The notes under the pieces are model-generated. The model was not told where the DNA came from and ran no database searches. It saw only the letters and a program-made list of their open reading frames with translations. Below, in pieces: positions 17,744 to 26,878 of a stretch of 64,000 bases of DNA. The stretch's first letter is position 1, and each line of letters starts with the position of its first letter. This DNA is from Gammaproteobacteria bacterium. Lineage in GTDB: Bacteria; Pseudomonadota; Gammaproteobacteria; Chromatiales; Chromatiaceae. Location of the stretch: positions 1 through 64,000 of the forward strand of contig SACH01000004.1 of the NCBI GenBank assembly GCA_009928645.1, in the 5' to 3' direction. The position numbers and the translations under genes were made by a program.

Positions 17744-18085
17744 TCAGGCACCGAGCCGGCCCTCTTGCAACAACAGCAAGGCCTCGCGCATCTGCAGGAA
17801 GGCAATCAGGTATTCGAATAGGAGGCGCCACATCAATTCCATGAAGAAAAAGGCAGCCAGAAAAAGGAGCAGGAACAGCACCCGATCCCGCCGCCGGGTA
17901 TAGCGCCGGGCGAACTCGCCACCGGTCTGGATAGCCTGGTCGAGGTGGCCATAGCGCCGGCGCAACCAGACCAGCAGCCCCCAGGCGGCGAAGGGCACTC
18001 CCAGGGCGCCTAGATAGTAAAAGAAGGGCAGGGCATAGGGGGCCAGAAAGCGCCGGAAGGTCAGAATGTCGAGTAAGGTATCCAT
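17744..18085 (-). CDS. DUF4282-like membrane protein
   Basis: A predicted 113-residue inner-membrane protein with two hydrophobic segments: one near residues 14-40 (LPFFYYLGALGVPFAAWGLL) and one near 68-95 (VLFLLLFLAAFFFMELMWRL), separated by a basic loop (RRYTRRRDR). This pattern and the start MDTLLDILTFRRFLAP resemble DUF4282 proteins, whose function is unknown. I use ATG 18085; the frame extends to 18130 but the extra residues do not look conserved. It is divergent from fbp with 80 bp between them, and that gap contains an AT-rich stretch likely to hold promoters for both. Confidence 0.6.
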   Translation of the reverse strand: MDTLLDILTFRRFLAPYALPFFYYLGALGVPFAAWGLLVWLRRRYGHLDQAIQTGGEFARRYTRRRDRVLFLLLFLAAFFFMELMWRLLFEYLIAFLQMREALLLLQEGRLGA

Positions 18086-18165
18086 CTTCAGGGTGAGCGT
18101 ATTATCAATATTCGCTAATATAGCCCGCACCCCGGCCCGGGGTTTGCCATCATCGGGAGCAGGCT

Positions 18166-19182
18166 ATGCACAACGGTACCACCATCACCCAATTCATCAT
18201 CGAAGAACAGCGCCGGGTCAGCGGCGCCACGGGCGATTTCACCTCCCTCCTCAACGACGTCGTGACCGCTTGTAAGGTCATCTCCAACCTGGTGAACCAC
18301 GGCGCCCTGGTGGGCATCCTGGGCAGCGCCGGCAGCGAGAACGTCCAGGGGGAGACCCAGAAAAAGCTGGACGTGCTCTCCAATGACATCTTCATCAAGT
18401 CCAACGAGTGGGCGGGACACCTGGCGGCCATGGCCTCGGAGGAGATGGACGACATCTATCCCATCCCCGCCACCTATCCCCGCGGCAAGTACCTGCTGAC
18501 CTTCGATCCCCTGGACGGGTCCTCCAACATCGACGTCAACGTCTCGGTGGGCACCATCTTCTCCATCCTGCGCTGCCCCGGTGAGGGCGCCGAGCCCAGC
18601 AAGCAGGCCTTCCTGCAACCCGGCACCCGGCAGGTCGCCGCCGGCTACGCCATCTATGGGCCCTCGACCATGATGGTCCTGACCACCGGCAATGGCGTCA
18701 ACGGCTTCACCCTGGACCAGAACATCGGCGAGTTTATCCTCACCCATCCCAACATCCGCATTCCCGAGGAGACCCGGGAGTTCGCCGTCAACGTCTCCAA
18801 CATGCGTTTCTGGGAGCCCCCGGTGCGCCGTTATGTCGACGAATGCCTGGCGGGCAAGGAAGGACCCCGCGGCGAGGACTTCAACATGCGCTGGATCGCC
18901 TCCATGGTCGCCGAGGTGCATCGCATCCTCACCCGCGGCGGGGTCTTCATGTACCCCCTGGACAGCAAGATGAAGGCCAAGGGCCAGGGTGGCAAGCTGC
19001 GCCTGCTCTACGAGGCCAATCCCATGTCCCTGATCGTTGAGCAGGCCGGTGGCCTGTCGATCACGGGCCCGGAGCGCATCCTCGATCTCCAGCCCGAGGA
19101 CCTGCATCAGCGGGTGCCGGTCATTCTCGGCTCCCGGTCAGAGGTGGCCCGCATCCAGGACTATCACCGGGAGGTCTGCTGA
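18166..19182 (+). CDS. fbp: Fructose-1,6-bisphosphatase class I
   Basis: This enzyme hydrolyses fructose-1,6-bisphosphate in gluconeogenesis and, in autotrophs, the Calvin cycle. The 338-residue product matches class I proteins throughout. It has the metal-binding signature [30 protein letters not shown] near residue 68, and a sugar-binding region around [20 protein letters not shown]. It stands alone; no Calvin genes such as rbcL or prkB are adjacent. Upstream, an AT-rich interval includes atattcgctaatat (18108-18121), which has the dyad and T-N11-A spacing of LysR-type sites. Regulation by a CbbR-like protein would fit but is speculation. Confidence 0.96.
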   Translation: MHNGTTITQFIIEEQRRVSGATGDFTSLLNDVVTACKVISNLVNHGALVGILGSAGSENVQGETQKKLDVLSNDIFIKSNEWAGHLAAMASEEMDDIYPIPATYPRGKYLLTFDPLDGSSNIDVNVSVGTIFSILRCPGEGAEPSKQAFLQPGTRQVAAGYAIYGPSTMMVLTTGNGVNGFTLDQNIGEFILTHPNIRIPEETREFAVNVSNMRFWEPPVRRYVDECLAGKEGPRGEDFNMRWIASMVAEVHRILTRGGVFMYPLDSKMKAKGQGGKLRLLYEANPMSLIVEQAGGLSITGPERILDLQPEDLHQRVPVILGSRSEVARIQDYHREVC

Positions 19183-19268
19183 CCCCAGGCGTCTCTGGCC
19201 GACGTCTTTGCCGATAAGGAAATGTTCCAGAAAAATTGACCTTATCGCCCAGACTCCCCTTCCCCCAA

Positions 19269-19293
19269 CCCCTCTCCCGCCCGGGGAGAGGGG
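19269..19293. terminator. GC-rich hairpin downstream of fbp
   Basis: A perfect 10-bp stem (19269-19278 with 19284-19293, CCCCTCTCCC/GGGAGAGGGG) around a 5-base loop lies 87 bp after the fbp stop and before the convergent phoH-like gene. No clear T-tract follows, so it may be a bidirectional barrier or a member of a dispersed CT/GA-rich repeat family. Confidence 0.5.
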
Positions 19294-19413
19294 CTTTGGC
19301 ATTGCAATTGTCAGCGTTCCGTTCGTTGTTGAACAATTCCTGAGCCCATTGGGGAGGTACTGACTATCCGTCCGGTTAAGCATCGCCCGGGATGAGCGGC
19401 GCGACGTGAGTTG

Positions 19414-20844
19414 TTACAGTTCCTCCGAGGCAAAATCCGCCAGTCGCGAGCGTTCCCCGCGGATCAGGGTGATATGGCCCCCATGGGGCCAGGGCTTGAA
19501 ACGGTCGACGACGTAGGTCAGGCCGGAGGTGGTCTCGGTCAGGTAGGGGGTGTCGATCTGGCCGATGTTGCCCAGGCAGACGATCTTGGTCCCCGGGCCG
19601 GCCCGGGTGATGAGGGTCTTCATCTGCTTGGCGGTGAGGTTCTGGGCCTCGTCGAGGATGATGTAGCGGTTGAGGAAGGTCCGGCCGCGCATGAAGTTCA
19701 GGGACTGGATGTGAATGCGGTTGCGCACCAGGTCGGTGGTGACCGCCCGCCCCCAGTCCCCGGTCTCGCCCCCCTTCGCCCCTTGGGTGAGGACCTCCAG
19801 GTTGTCCATCAGGGCGCCCATCCAGGGCGTCATCTTCTCCTCCTCGGTGCCGGGCAGGAAACCGATGTCCTCCCCCACCGGGATGGTCGCCCGGGTGACG
19901 ATGATGTCGCGGTAGACGGGCTTGTCGAGGACCTGGGCCAGACCGGCGGCCAGGGCCAGGAGGGTCTTGCCAGTGCCGGCGGTGCCGAGCAGGGTAACGA
20001 AGTCCAGGTCCGGGTCCAGCAGCATATTGAGGGCGAAGTTCTGCTCCCGGTTGCGGGCGGTGATGCCCCAGACGTTGTGGCGCGGGATCCGGTAGTCCGT
20101 CACCAGTTCGATGATGGCCTCCTCGGGGGTGGGCTTGCCCCGCACCAGGGCCTCGATGCCGTCCTCGCCCTCCAGGTACAGGCACTGACTGGGAAACCAG
20201 GTGGCGATGTCGGGGCCCCGGACGCGGTAGAAGGTGCGGCCCTCCTCGCGCCAGGAGTCCAGTTCCTTGGCGTGGCGGTCCCAGAAGTCCGGCGCCAGGG
20301 CCGTGACCCCGGTATAGAGCAGGTCCACGTCCTCCAGGACCTGGTCGTTGGCATAGTCCTCTGCCGGAATCCCCAGCACCGCCGCCTTGATGCGCAGGTT
20401 GATGTCCTTGGAGACCAGGATGACGGTCTGGTCGGGATGACGCGCCTGGAGGGCCTGGACCACACCGAGGATGGCATTGTCGGGATTGCTGCCGGGGAGC
20501 CCGCCCAGGAGGCCGATCTCCAGGTGCTCGGTCTGGAAGAAGAGGCGGCCGGTGGCGGGCAGGACATGGCCGCCCACGCCTTCCCGTAGGGGCTGTATGG
20601 GCAGGCCGGCGTCGATGTCGGCCTTGTCGGCCCCCTGCATCAGGCCATCGAGGAAGCGGCTGGCCTGGCGGGCGTTGCGGGCGACCTCTGACATCCCTTT
20701 CTTGCCCCGGTCCAGTTCCTCCAGGACCACCATGGGCAGGTAGATGTCATGCTCCTGGAAGCGATAGAGGGCCGTGGGGTCGTGCATCAGCACGTTGGTG
20801 TCTAGGACAAAAAGGCGGGGCTTGCGGTCGTCGCGCTTAATCAT
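19414..20844 (-). CDS. PhoH family protein with N-terminal PIN domain (PhoH2 type)
   Basis: A 476-residue protein with an N-terminal PIN ribonuclease domain (LFVLDTNVLMHDPTAL, VLEELDRGKKG) and a C-terminal PhoH ATPase. The ATPase has Walker A TAGTGKTLLALAAGL near residue 290 and a Walker B-like YIILDEAQNLT. PhoH2-type proteins are described as ATP-dependent RNA unwinding and cleaving enzymes. The gene is monocistronic here, converging with fbp. Family architecture is complete and I see no damage to the PIN acidic residues at the N-terminus. Confidence 0.93.
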   Translation of the reverse strand: MIKRDDRKPRLFVLDTNVLMHDPTALYRFQEHDIYLPMVVLEELDRGKKGMSEVARNARQASRFLDGLMQGADKADIDAGLPIQPLREGVGGHVLPATGRLFFQTEHLEIGLLGGLPGSNPDNAILGVVQALQARHPDQTVILVSKDINLRIKAAVLGIPAEDYANDQVLEDVDLLYTGVTALAPDFWDRHAKELDSWREEGRTFYRVRGPDIATWFPSQCLYLEGEDGIEALVRGKPTPEEAIIELVTDYRIPRHNVWGITARNREQNFALNMLLDPDLDFVTLLGTAGTGKTLLALAAGLAQVLDKPVYRDIIVTRATIPVGEDIGFLPGTEEEKMTPWMGALMDNLEVLTQGAKGGETGDWGRAVTTDLVRNRIHIQSLNFMRGRTFLNRYIILDEAQNLTAKQMKTLITRAGPGTKIVCLGNIGQIDTPYLTETTSGLTYVVDRFKPWPHGGHITLIRGERSRLADFASEEL

Positions 20845-20940
20845 GGTGGGCTTAACGATGTGGGCTAACGATCATGAATTATGTTCAGCCACCCCGGCCG
20901 GGAAATATCCCCAGCACCCAGGACTCGTTATCGCCGCGGA

Positions 20941-21040
20941 GGGTCGGGTGGCGTCTGGCGGGGGTGTCGACCGCAGGGATGCGGTCGTCAAGCCTCCAGG
21001 GACGGATTCACGGCGTCCCCCGCCAGACGCTACCCGACCC
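20941..21040. repeat. Palindromic dispersed repeat element, copy 2 (intact arms)
   Basis: Twenty-four-base terminal arms at 20941-20964 and 21017-21040 are inverted copies with one mismatch. Inside is a perfect 7-bp hairpin, gaccgca-ggga-tgcggtc (20969-20986). The middle and right arm match the element at 10857. The unit is about 100 bp, non-coding, and lies between phoH and bcp, both on the minus strand. It looks like a MITE-like or REP-like element able to fold fully as RNA. Confidence 0.8.
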
Positions 21041-21134
21041 GGGGGTAAGCTGAAGATAGGTTTGCGATAGGTAAGAGTGGCTGGAGCTGTAACGGATTGA
21101 TGACAGGTTGCGCGGGGTCCTGGCCCCCGCCCTG

Positions 21135-21620
21135 TCAGGCCCCCGCGGCGAGGGCGCGCACGGCCTCCAGGACCTCCGGGACGTGGCCGGGGACTTTGAC
21201 GCCGCGCCACTCCCGGCGCAGGACTCCCTGAGCATCGATGAGGAAGGTGCTACGCTCCACCCCCAGGGACTCACGGCCATACATTTTCTTGACCTTGATG
21301 ACATCGAACAGGCGGCATAGGGCCTCGTCCGTGTCCGCCACCAGGTCGAAGGGAAAGCCCTGCTTGGCCTTGAAGTTCTCCTGGGCCTTGAGCCCGTCGC
21401 GGGAGGCGCCGAGGATGGCGGTGTCGAGGGCGGTGAAGTCGGCGAAGGCGTCGCGGAAATCCTGGCCTTCCTGGGTGCAACCGGGGGTGCTGGCCTTTGG
21501 GTAAAAATAGAGCACCAGGTGACGGCCATGGTAATCCGCCAACCGGGCCTGGCGGTTGCCGGTCAGGGTCAGGGCGAGGTCGCCGATAGGCTGGCCAAGG
21601 GTCGGGGTCATCGCATTCAT
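21135..21620 (-). CDS. bcp: Thioredoxin-dependent peroxiredoxin (Bcp family)
   Basis: A 161-residue peroxiredoxin that reduces peroxides with a single reactive cysteine. The peroxidatic site is in ASTPGCTQEGQDFRD. The resolving cysteine found five residues later in E. coli Bcp is absent: that position is Gln/Asp-rich here. It would therefore need another thiol partner, as 1-Cys members do. Downstream features WRGVKVPGH are typical. It lies on the same strand as, and downstream of, gcvR, with dapA-bamC divergent beyond, as in E. coli. ATG 21620 is used; MTPTLGQ at 21611 is an alternative. Confidence 0.94.
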   Translation of the reverse strand: MNAMTPTLGQPIGDLALTLTGNRQARLADYHGRHLVLYFYPKASTPGCTQEGQDFRDAFADFTALDTAILGASRDGLKAQENFKAKQGFPFDLVADTDEALCRLFDVIKVKKMYGRESLGVERSTFLIDAQGVLRREWRGVKVPGHVPEVLEAVRALAAGA

Positions 21621-21794
21621 TCTCCCTTCAAGCGGTTGTCACGAGGACCAGGTGATCGAAACGAGGGCAAGATCGCGCGCAATGGGTGTGGCCGTTATCT
21701 TCGTCGGCGGGATTAGGACCGAAGGCCCTTGGCGTTGCAGGGACTTAGCCCTCGGGCCTTCTGTCCTTTGCCTTGCACTGACAGCTATTGGCTG

Positions 21795-22340
21795 TCAGCC
21801 CTTGAGGGGCTCAAGCACGGCATCCAGGTTGAGGTCGTCGCAGTAGTCCATGAATTCCTCACGCAGCCCGGCAATATGGATGTCGGCGGGGATGCCCACC
21901 GTCATGCGCACCGCGAACATGGGGGTGCCCGTGTGGGCGGCGGCATAGGAGGAGGTGGACATGTCCTCGATATTAATGTTGCGCTCGGCGAAGAATTCGG
22001 CCAGGTTATTGACAATTCCCGGGTGATCCATGGCGACGACGTCCACCCCATAGGGCAGCAGGTTCTTGCCGGTGGCCCGCTCGCCGGTGCGCTTGGCGAT
22101 GATGGTCATGCCAAGCTGGCGCTCCAGTTCGGGCAGAATGTTTTCCACCTTGGCCAGGGTGTTCCACTTGCCCTCCACCAGGAGCATGATGGCAAACTCA
22201 CCTCCAAGGACCGTCATGCGGCTGTCTTCGATGTTGCAGCCCTGATCCAGGAGTACCTTGGAGAGGCGGTTGACGATGCCCGGGCGGTCCTCGCCGAGGG
22301 CGGAGATGACGAGATAGGTCTTCTTGGTTTGGGCGGTCAT
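21795..22340 (-). CDS. gcvR: Glycine cleavage system regulator GcvR (two ACT domains)
   Basis: A 181-residue ACT-domain protein. The first ACT domain (about 8-80) starts TYLVISALGEDRPGIVNRLS and the second (about 95-175) begins GVDVVAMDHPGIVNNLAEFF. In E. coli GcvR binds GcvA to repress the glycine cleavage operon. ATG 22340 is chosen because the 17 residues upstream are not conserved. Gene order gcvR-bcp with dapA divergent is the classic enteric arrangement and strengthens the name. No gcvA or gcv operon is in the window, so the regulatory target is inferred from homology only. Confidence 0.88.
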   Translation of the reverse strand: MTAQTKKTYLVISALGEDRPGIVNRLSKVLLDQGCNIEDSRMTVLGGEFAIMLLVEGKWNTLAKVENILPELERQLGMTIIAKRTGERATGKNLLPYGVDVVAMDHPGIVNNLAEFFAERNINIEDMSTSSYAAAHTGTPMFAVRMTVGIPADIHIAGLREEFMDYCDDLNLDAVLEPLKG

Positions 22341-22556
22341 GGCTTGCGTGTCGTTAAGAAATTGAGTTTCCTGGCGATGGGATGGCTTCATGGCAAGGCG
22401 GGTGGGCCCGGGCGGCCCCTGAGGCCGGGCTGGTCACTACGGTCACTAGCCGGGAGTGTAGCATGCCCGCTTGCCGGCCTTGAATCGCCCGGCTTGTTTT
22501 CGCTGGAATAGCCTGGATAATATCCAAAATTTTTGCGCCGGTCGGGAGTAAAGTCC

Positions 22557-23432
22557 ATGTTCAGCGGCAGTATCGTTGCCCTCATCACCCCCATGCACGA
22601 GGACGGCCGCGTTGACGACCTGGCCCTCCGCCGTCTCGTGGACTTCCATGTCGCCGAGGGTACGGATGCCATCGTCGCCGTCGGCACCACCGGGGAGTCC
22701 GCTACCTTGGACGAGGAAGAGCACTGCCGAGTCATTGCCCAGGTGGTGGAATTCGCCGGCGGCCGGGTCCCGGTCATCGCCGGCACCGGGGCTAACTCCA
22801 CCACCGAGGCCATCCGTCTCACCCGCTGCGCCAGGATCGCTGGGGCCGATGCCGCCCTGCTGGTGACGCCTTATTACAATAAGCCGACCCAGGAGGGCCT
22901 CTATCTCCACCATAAGGCGGTGGCGGAGGCCGTAGACATTCCCCAGATCCTCTATAACGTGCCGGGCCGCACCGCCTGTGACATGCAGCCGGCGACGGCG
23001 GCCCGCCTGTCCCACATCCCCAACATCATCGGCATCAAGGAGGCAACCGGGGACTTGAGCCGGGTCGAGCCCCTGCGCCGCCAGTGCCGGCCGGGCTTCC
23101 TGCTCTTCAGCGGCGACGATGCCAGTGCCTGCGACTTTATGCTGCAGGGCGGTAATGGTGTCATCTCAGTCACTGCCAATGTCGCCCCGCGGCTTATGCA
23201 TGCGATGTGCGCCGCGGCCCTGGCGGGCAATGCCGACGAGGCTCATGCCATCAATGCCCGCCTGGATGGCCTGCATCACAAGCTGTTCGTCGAGTCCAAC
23301 CCCATCCCCGTCAAATGGGTGGTGGCGGAGATGGGTCTCTGCCCGCGGGGAATCCGCCTGCCCCTGACCTGGCTGTCGGCGGCGGCCGAGCCCCAGGTCC
23401 GGGATGCTATGCACCAGGCCGGCATCGACTGA
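22557..23432 (+). CDS. dapA: 4-hydroxy-tetrahydrodipicolinate synthase
   Basis: DapA condenses pyruvate with aspartate semialdehyde, the first committed step of lysine and diaminopimelate synthesis. The 291-residue product has Schiff-base K161 (GIKEATGD), Y133 and R138 in [10 protein letters not shown], and T44/T45 in VGTTGESAT. Start [13 protein letters not shown] at ATG 22557 follows cgggag at 22543; the upstream in-frame extension is not conserved. It is followed 122 bp later by bamC, as in E. coli. It is a second diaminopimelate gene in the window, unlinked to dapF. Confidence 0.97.
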   Translation: MFSGSIVALITPMHEDGRVDDLALRRLVDFHVAEGTDAIVAVGTTGESATLDEEEHCRVIAQVVEFAGGRVPVIAGTGANSTTEAIRLTRCARIAGADAALLVTPYYNKPTQEGLYLHHKAVAEAVDIPQILYNVPGRTACDMQPATAARLSHIPNIIGIKEATGDLSRVEPLRRQCRPGFLLFSGDDASACDFMLQGGNGVISVTANVAPRLMHAMCAAALAGNADEAHAINARLDGLHHKLFVESNPIPVKWVVAEMGLCPRGIRLPLTWLSAAAEPQVRDAMHQAGID

Positions 23433-23554
23433 ATCCCTGGCCTATCCCGACGCCCCACCCTTGGCGTGAAAGACACCAGCAGCATCTTTTATCGTCGGGG
23501 GTGTGGCGAGATCACTCCTGAAATTCAGCCCTGCACCCGGTTTCCAGCACCCCC

Positions 23555-24715
23555 ATGCCCATCCGCACCGCCCTTGCCCTTCTCCTGCCGACCCTGACGC
23601 TGCTCGCGGCCTGCAGCAGCTTCAGCGTCGACGATTATCTGCCGGACCACAGTCTGGCCTACAAAAAGCAGCGCGAGGCCGGCGAGAACCTCGAACTGCC
23701 GCCAGATCTGGTGTCTGGCCAGTTCGACGACGCCATGGACGTGCCGGATCTGGGTGGTTCCGCCACCTATTCCGAGTACGTCGGCGAGCGCCAGCAGAAG
23801 CGCCAGGTCGCCCAGACCGGGGATGTCCTGCCGGACGTCAAGGACATCACCTATCACCGCGAGGGTGACCGCCGCTGGATTCAGGTCAATGCCAAACCCC
23901 AGGCACTCTGGCCTAGGTTGGAAGGTTTCTGGCGCGAGCGGGGTATCCTGCTGGCGGAAAAGAACCCCACGACCGGGGTGATGGTCACCGACTGGATCGA
24001 GAACCGCGCCCAGATCAAGAGCGACCCCATCACCAACCTGTTCCGCAAGGCCCTCGACAGCGTCTATTCCTCGGGTACCCGCGACCAGTTCCGCCTGCGT
24101 CTGGAACCCGGCCCCAAGCCCGGCACTACCGATGTCTTCCTCACCCATCGTGGTATGGAGGAACAATTACTGCGTAACACCGTGGGCGAGGAGGCTACCT
24201 CCAGGTGGCAGCCGGTGCCGTCCGATCCGGACAAGGAGGCGGCCATGCTGCGCTCCATCATGGTGTACCTGGGCGTCACCGCCGAGCGCGCCAAGCGGGT
24301 GGTGGCCGAGGGCGGTGCCCCGAGCAGCGGGGCCACCGGCGCCCCGGCCATGGCCCGGTCGCGGCTGGAGGCGGGGGGCAGCGTCCTGGTCATCGACGAC
24401 GAGATGCGCAATGCCTGGCGCCTGGTGGGTGGGGCCCTGGATCGCAGCGGCTTCGCGGTGGAGGACCGGGACATGACCCAGGGCGTCTACTATGTCCGCT
24501 ATGACGACCCCTCCAAGGCGGAAAAGAAGAAAGGCTTCTTCTCCAAGATGGCCTTCTGGCGCGATGACAAGGTGGATACCGTCACCCAGTATCAGGTTGC
24601 CCTCACCGGGAGCGGCAAGGAGACCCGGGTCATGGTGCGCGACCAGGCCGGCAAGCCGGACACCTCCCCTACCGCCCTCAATATTCTGAACCTGGTCAAG
24701 GAACAGTTGCGCTGA
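23555..24715 (+). CDS. bamC: Outer-membrane assembly lipoprotein BamC (NlpB/DapX family)
   Basis: A 386-residue lipoprotein of the BAM complex, which inserts beta-barrel proteins into the outer membrane. The N-terminus has a signal peptide ending in the lipobox LLAAC, with the lipidated cysteine at about residue 20. It is followed by the unstructured DDYLPDHSLAYKKQREAGENLELPP-type segment (motif KKQREAGENLELPPDL) that binds BamD. Two helix-grip domains follow, the second near residues 260-385. Position just after dapA matches the conserved pair. It is somewhat longer than the E. coli protein (344 residues), with an Ala/Gly linker near 255-275. Confidence 0.9.
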   Translation: MPIRTALALLLPTLTLLAACSSFSVDDYLPDHSLAYKKQREAGENLELPPDLVSGQFDDAMDVPDLGGSATYSEYVGERQQKRQVAQTGDVLPDVKDITYHREGDRRWIQVNAKPQALWPRLEGFWRERGILLAEKNPTTGVMVTDWIENRAQIKSDPITNLFRKALDSVYSSGTRDQFRLRLEPGPKPGTTDVFLTHRGMEEQLLRNTVGEEATSRWQPVPSDPDKEAAMLRSIMVYLGVTAERAKRVVAEGGAPSSGATGAPAMARSRLEAGGSVLVIDDEMRNAWRLVGGALDRSGFAVEDRDMTQGVYYVRYDDPSKAEKKKGFFSKMAFWRDDKVDTVTQYQVALTGSGKETRVMVRDQAGKPDTSPTALNILNLVKEQLR

Positions 24716-24809
24716 CCTTCATGAAGGGCCTCGCCACATCCCTGGTGATGAAAGGCACTGCCGGTGTCTTTCACGCCAACCCTTTGGGGGTGTGAGAGGC
24801 GAGGCCGGG

Positions 24810-25571
24810 ATGCGCTTCGCCACCCTCGGCAGCGGGAGCCGTGGCAATGCCTTGCTGGTGGCGGCGGGTGCCACCCGCCTGCTGGTGGACTGCGGCTTCG
24901 GTCTCCGCGAGACGGAGCGGCGGCTCGCCCAGTTCGGGGTCGGTGCCGCTTACCTCCAAGGCATCCTGGTCACCCACGAGCATAGCGACCACCTCCGCGG
25001 GGTTGCCGCTCTGGCCCGCCGCCATGGCATCCCGGTCTGGGCCACGACCGGCACCTGGAGCCGTTCCCCGGGCGCAGGCGTCGAGCGGCTCCACCTCATC
25101 GCCAGTACAGGGCCAGGGTTTCAGGTCGGCGATATCCGGGTGGAGCCCTTCCCCATCCCCCATGACGCCCGGGAGCCCTGCCACTACGTCCTCGAAAGTG
25201 GTGGTCGGCGGCTGGGTCTGCTGACCGATAGTGGGCACGTCACCCGGCATATCCGCCACCGCCTGAGCGAATGCGATGCCTTGGTGCTGGAATGCAATCA
25301 TGATGCCGAGATGCTTCGGCACGGCCCCTATCCGCCCTTTCTCCGGGCGCGGGTGGGTGGTGATTTTGGCCACCTGGGCAACCATCAGGCGGCGGAACTG
25401 GTCGACCAACTCCCCCACCGACATCTGACCCGCCTGCTGCTGGCTCATCTGAGCGAAAAGAACAATCACCCGGATCTGGCCCGCCAGGCCATCCTGGCGG
25501 TGGATGCCAGTCTGGCCGCGCGCCTCACCCTGGCCCACCAGGACCAACCCAGCCCCTGGCTGGCGGTTTGA
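24810..25571 (+). CDS. MBL-fold metallo-hydrolase (YycJ/WalJ-like)
   Basis: A 253-residue metallo-beta-lactamase-fold hydrolase. It starts MRFATLGSGSRGNALLVAAG and carries the zinc-binding motif THEHSDHLRG, further metal ligands in TDSGHVTRH and ALVLECNHD, and HLGNHQAAELV. These match the YycJ/WalJ group, which has suggested nuclease-related activity. ATG 24810 is preferred over GTG 24792. It follows bamC by about 95 bp, a common arrangement in gammaproteobacteria, and is read in the same direction as cysM. Confidence 0.9.
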   Translation: MRFATLGSGSRGNALLVAAGATRLLVDCGFGLRETERRLAQFGVGAAYLQGILVTHEHSDHLRGVAALARRHGIPVWATTGTWSRSPGAGVERLHLIASTGPGFQVGDIRVEPFPIPHDAREPCHYVLESGGRRLGLLTDSGHVTRHIRHRLSECDALVLECNHDAEMLRHGPYPPFLRARVGGDFGHLGNHQAAELVDQLPHRHLTRLLLAHLSEKNNHPDLARQAILAVDASLAARLTLAHQDQPSPWLAV

Positions 25572-25659
25572 GTGGCCGTGAATGACGCCGTTCCCGGGTG
25601 AGCCACAATCCTGACTTTTACCCTTCGCCATCCTCATCCCTGCCCAGCGCCATCCGACC

Positions 25660-26550
25660 ATGACCTATCCCACCATCGCAGACTTTGTCGGCAATACCCC
25701 CCTGGCCCGCCTCCAGCGCCTGCCCGGGGAGACCAGCAACCACATCCTGGTCAAACTGGAGGGTAACAATCCCGCGGGTTCGGTCAAGGACCGTCCGGCC
25801 CTGTCCATGATCCGCCGGGCCGAGGAGCGGGGCGAGATCCGTCCCGGTGATACCCTCATCGAGGCCACCAGCGGCAATACCGGCATCGCCCTGGCCATGG
25901 TGGCGGCTATCCAGGGCTACCGCATGATCCTCATCATGCCGGAAAACATGAGCTTGGAACGGCGGGCCCTGATGCGTAGCTATGGCGCGGAGATCATCCT
26001 GACAACCGCCGAGGGCAGCATGGAGGCCGCCATCGATCTGGCCCGGGCCATGGAGGCACGGGGAGAGGGCCGCATCCTCGACCAGTTCTCCAACCCCGAC
26101 AATCCCCGCGCCCACTACGAGACCACCGGCCCCGAGATCTGGCGCGACACGGGCGGTGCCGTCACCCATTTCGTCAGCTCCATGGGCACCACGGGTACCA
26201 TCATGGGCACCAGCCGCTACCTCAAGGAGCAAAATGCCGGGATCCAGATCGTCGGCGTCCAGCCCACCGATGGCGCCAAGATCCCTGGTATCCGGCGCTG
26301 GCCCGAGGCCTATCTGCCCCGGATTTATGAACCCAGCCGCGTGGACCGCATCCTTGATGTCACCCAGGTGGAGGCCGAGGACACCACCCGCGCCTTGGCC
26401 CAGCGGGAGGGTATCTTTTGCGGTATCTCCTCCGGTGGTGCCGTGGCCGCCGCCTTGCGCCTATCCACGGAGTTGTCGGGAGCGGTTATCGTGGTCATCG
26501 TCTGCGATCGGGGGGACCGTTACCTCTCCACTGGCGTGTTTCCGGCCTGA
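25660..26550 (+). CDS. cysM: Cysteine synthase B
   Basis: A 296-residue PLP enzyme making cysteine from O-acetylserine and sulfide or thiosulfate. PLP lysine K43 lies in NPAGSVKDRPALSM. The phosphate loop is SSMGTTGTIMGTS and the substrate loop is ATSGNTGIALAM. Length and VQPTDGAKIPGIRRW favour the CysM type over CysK. CysM can use thiosulfate, which would suit a sulfur-oxidising host, but this is inference. A strong hairpin follows the stop codon. Confidence 0.93.
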   Translation: MTYPTIADFVGNTPLARLQRLPGETSNHILVKLEGNNPAGSVKDRPALSMIRRAEERGEIRPGDTLIEATSGNTGIALAMVAAIQGYRMILIMPENMSLERRALMRSYGAEIILTTAEGSMEAAIDLARAMEARGEGRILDQFSNPDNPRAHYETTGPEIWRDTGGAVTHFVSSMGTTGTIMGTSRYLKEQNAGIQIVGVQPTDGAKIPGIRRWPEAYLPRIYEPSRVDRILDVTQVEAEDTTRALAQREGIFCGISSGGAVAAALRLSTELSGAVIVVIVCDRGDRYLSTGVFPA

Positions 26551-26572
26551 GGTACGAATGCCATGGTCGCCT

Positions 26573-26603
26573 GCGGGTGTCGCTATTAAGCGACATTTCC
26601 CGC
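26573..26603 (+). terminator. Hairpin downstream of cysM
   Basis: A perfect 7-bp stem tgtcgct-atta-agcgaca (26578-26595) is extended by outer gcggg/cccgc arms with a 3-base bulge. It starts 22 bp after the cysM stop. There is no long T-tract, so termination may be partial. Confidence 0.55.
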
Positions 26604-26766
26604 ACACATGGAGGGCATCAAGGGCTTTCAGTGAGTGGTTACCGATCGCTCCGTTGAGAATTTATTACAGAATAGGTTTCATAACTAAGAAATTAGTCAA
26701 GAAAGAGGGCACCCTTGCCGGACGACGCGCAGATGCCTGTTGTTTTCTGGCGACGTCGCCTTTTTG

Positions 26767-26796
26767 CTGACAAACCAGGTCCGCAACGACTAGAAT
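26767..26796 (+). promoter_or_regulatory. Possible sigma-70 promoter for the L,D-transpeptidase gene
   Basis: ctgaca (26767-26772) and tagaat (26791-26796) are separated by 18 bp, about 80 bp before the coding start. The preceding 26640-26710 stretch is AT-rich, unusual for this genome, and could be an UP-like element. Confidence 0.35.
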
Positions 26797-26878
26797 GATG
26801 TCCTGTCCAACAAATGAACATCAGCTCACGAACCAGAGCGATATCCGCCGGTGGTGGTGATCGGTGGAGAGGAGGCGT

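Noticed and set aside
19255-19300. tRNA or structured RNA gene near the CT/GA-rich hairpin
   Set aside because: Only one simple stem is present; no cloverleaf or conserved RNA features.
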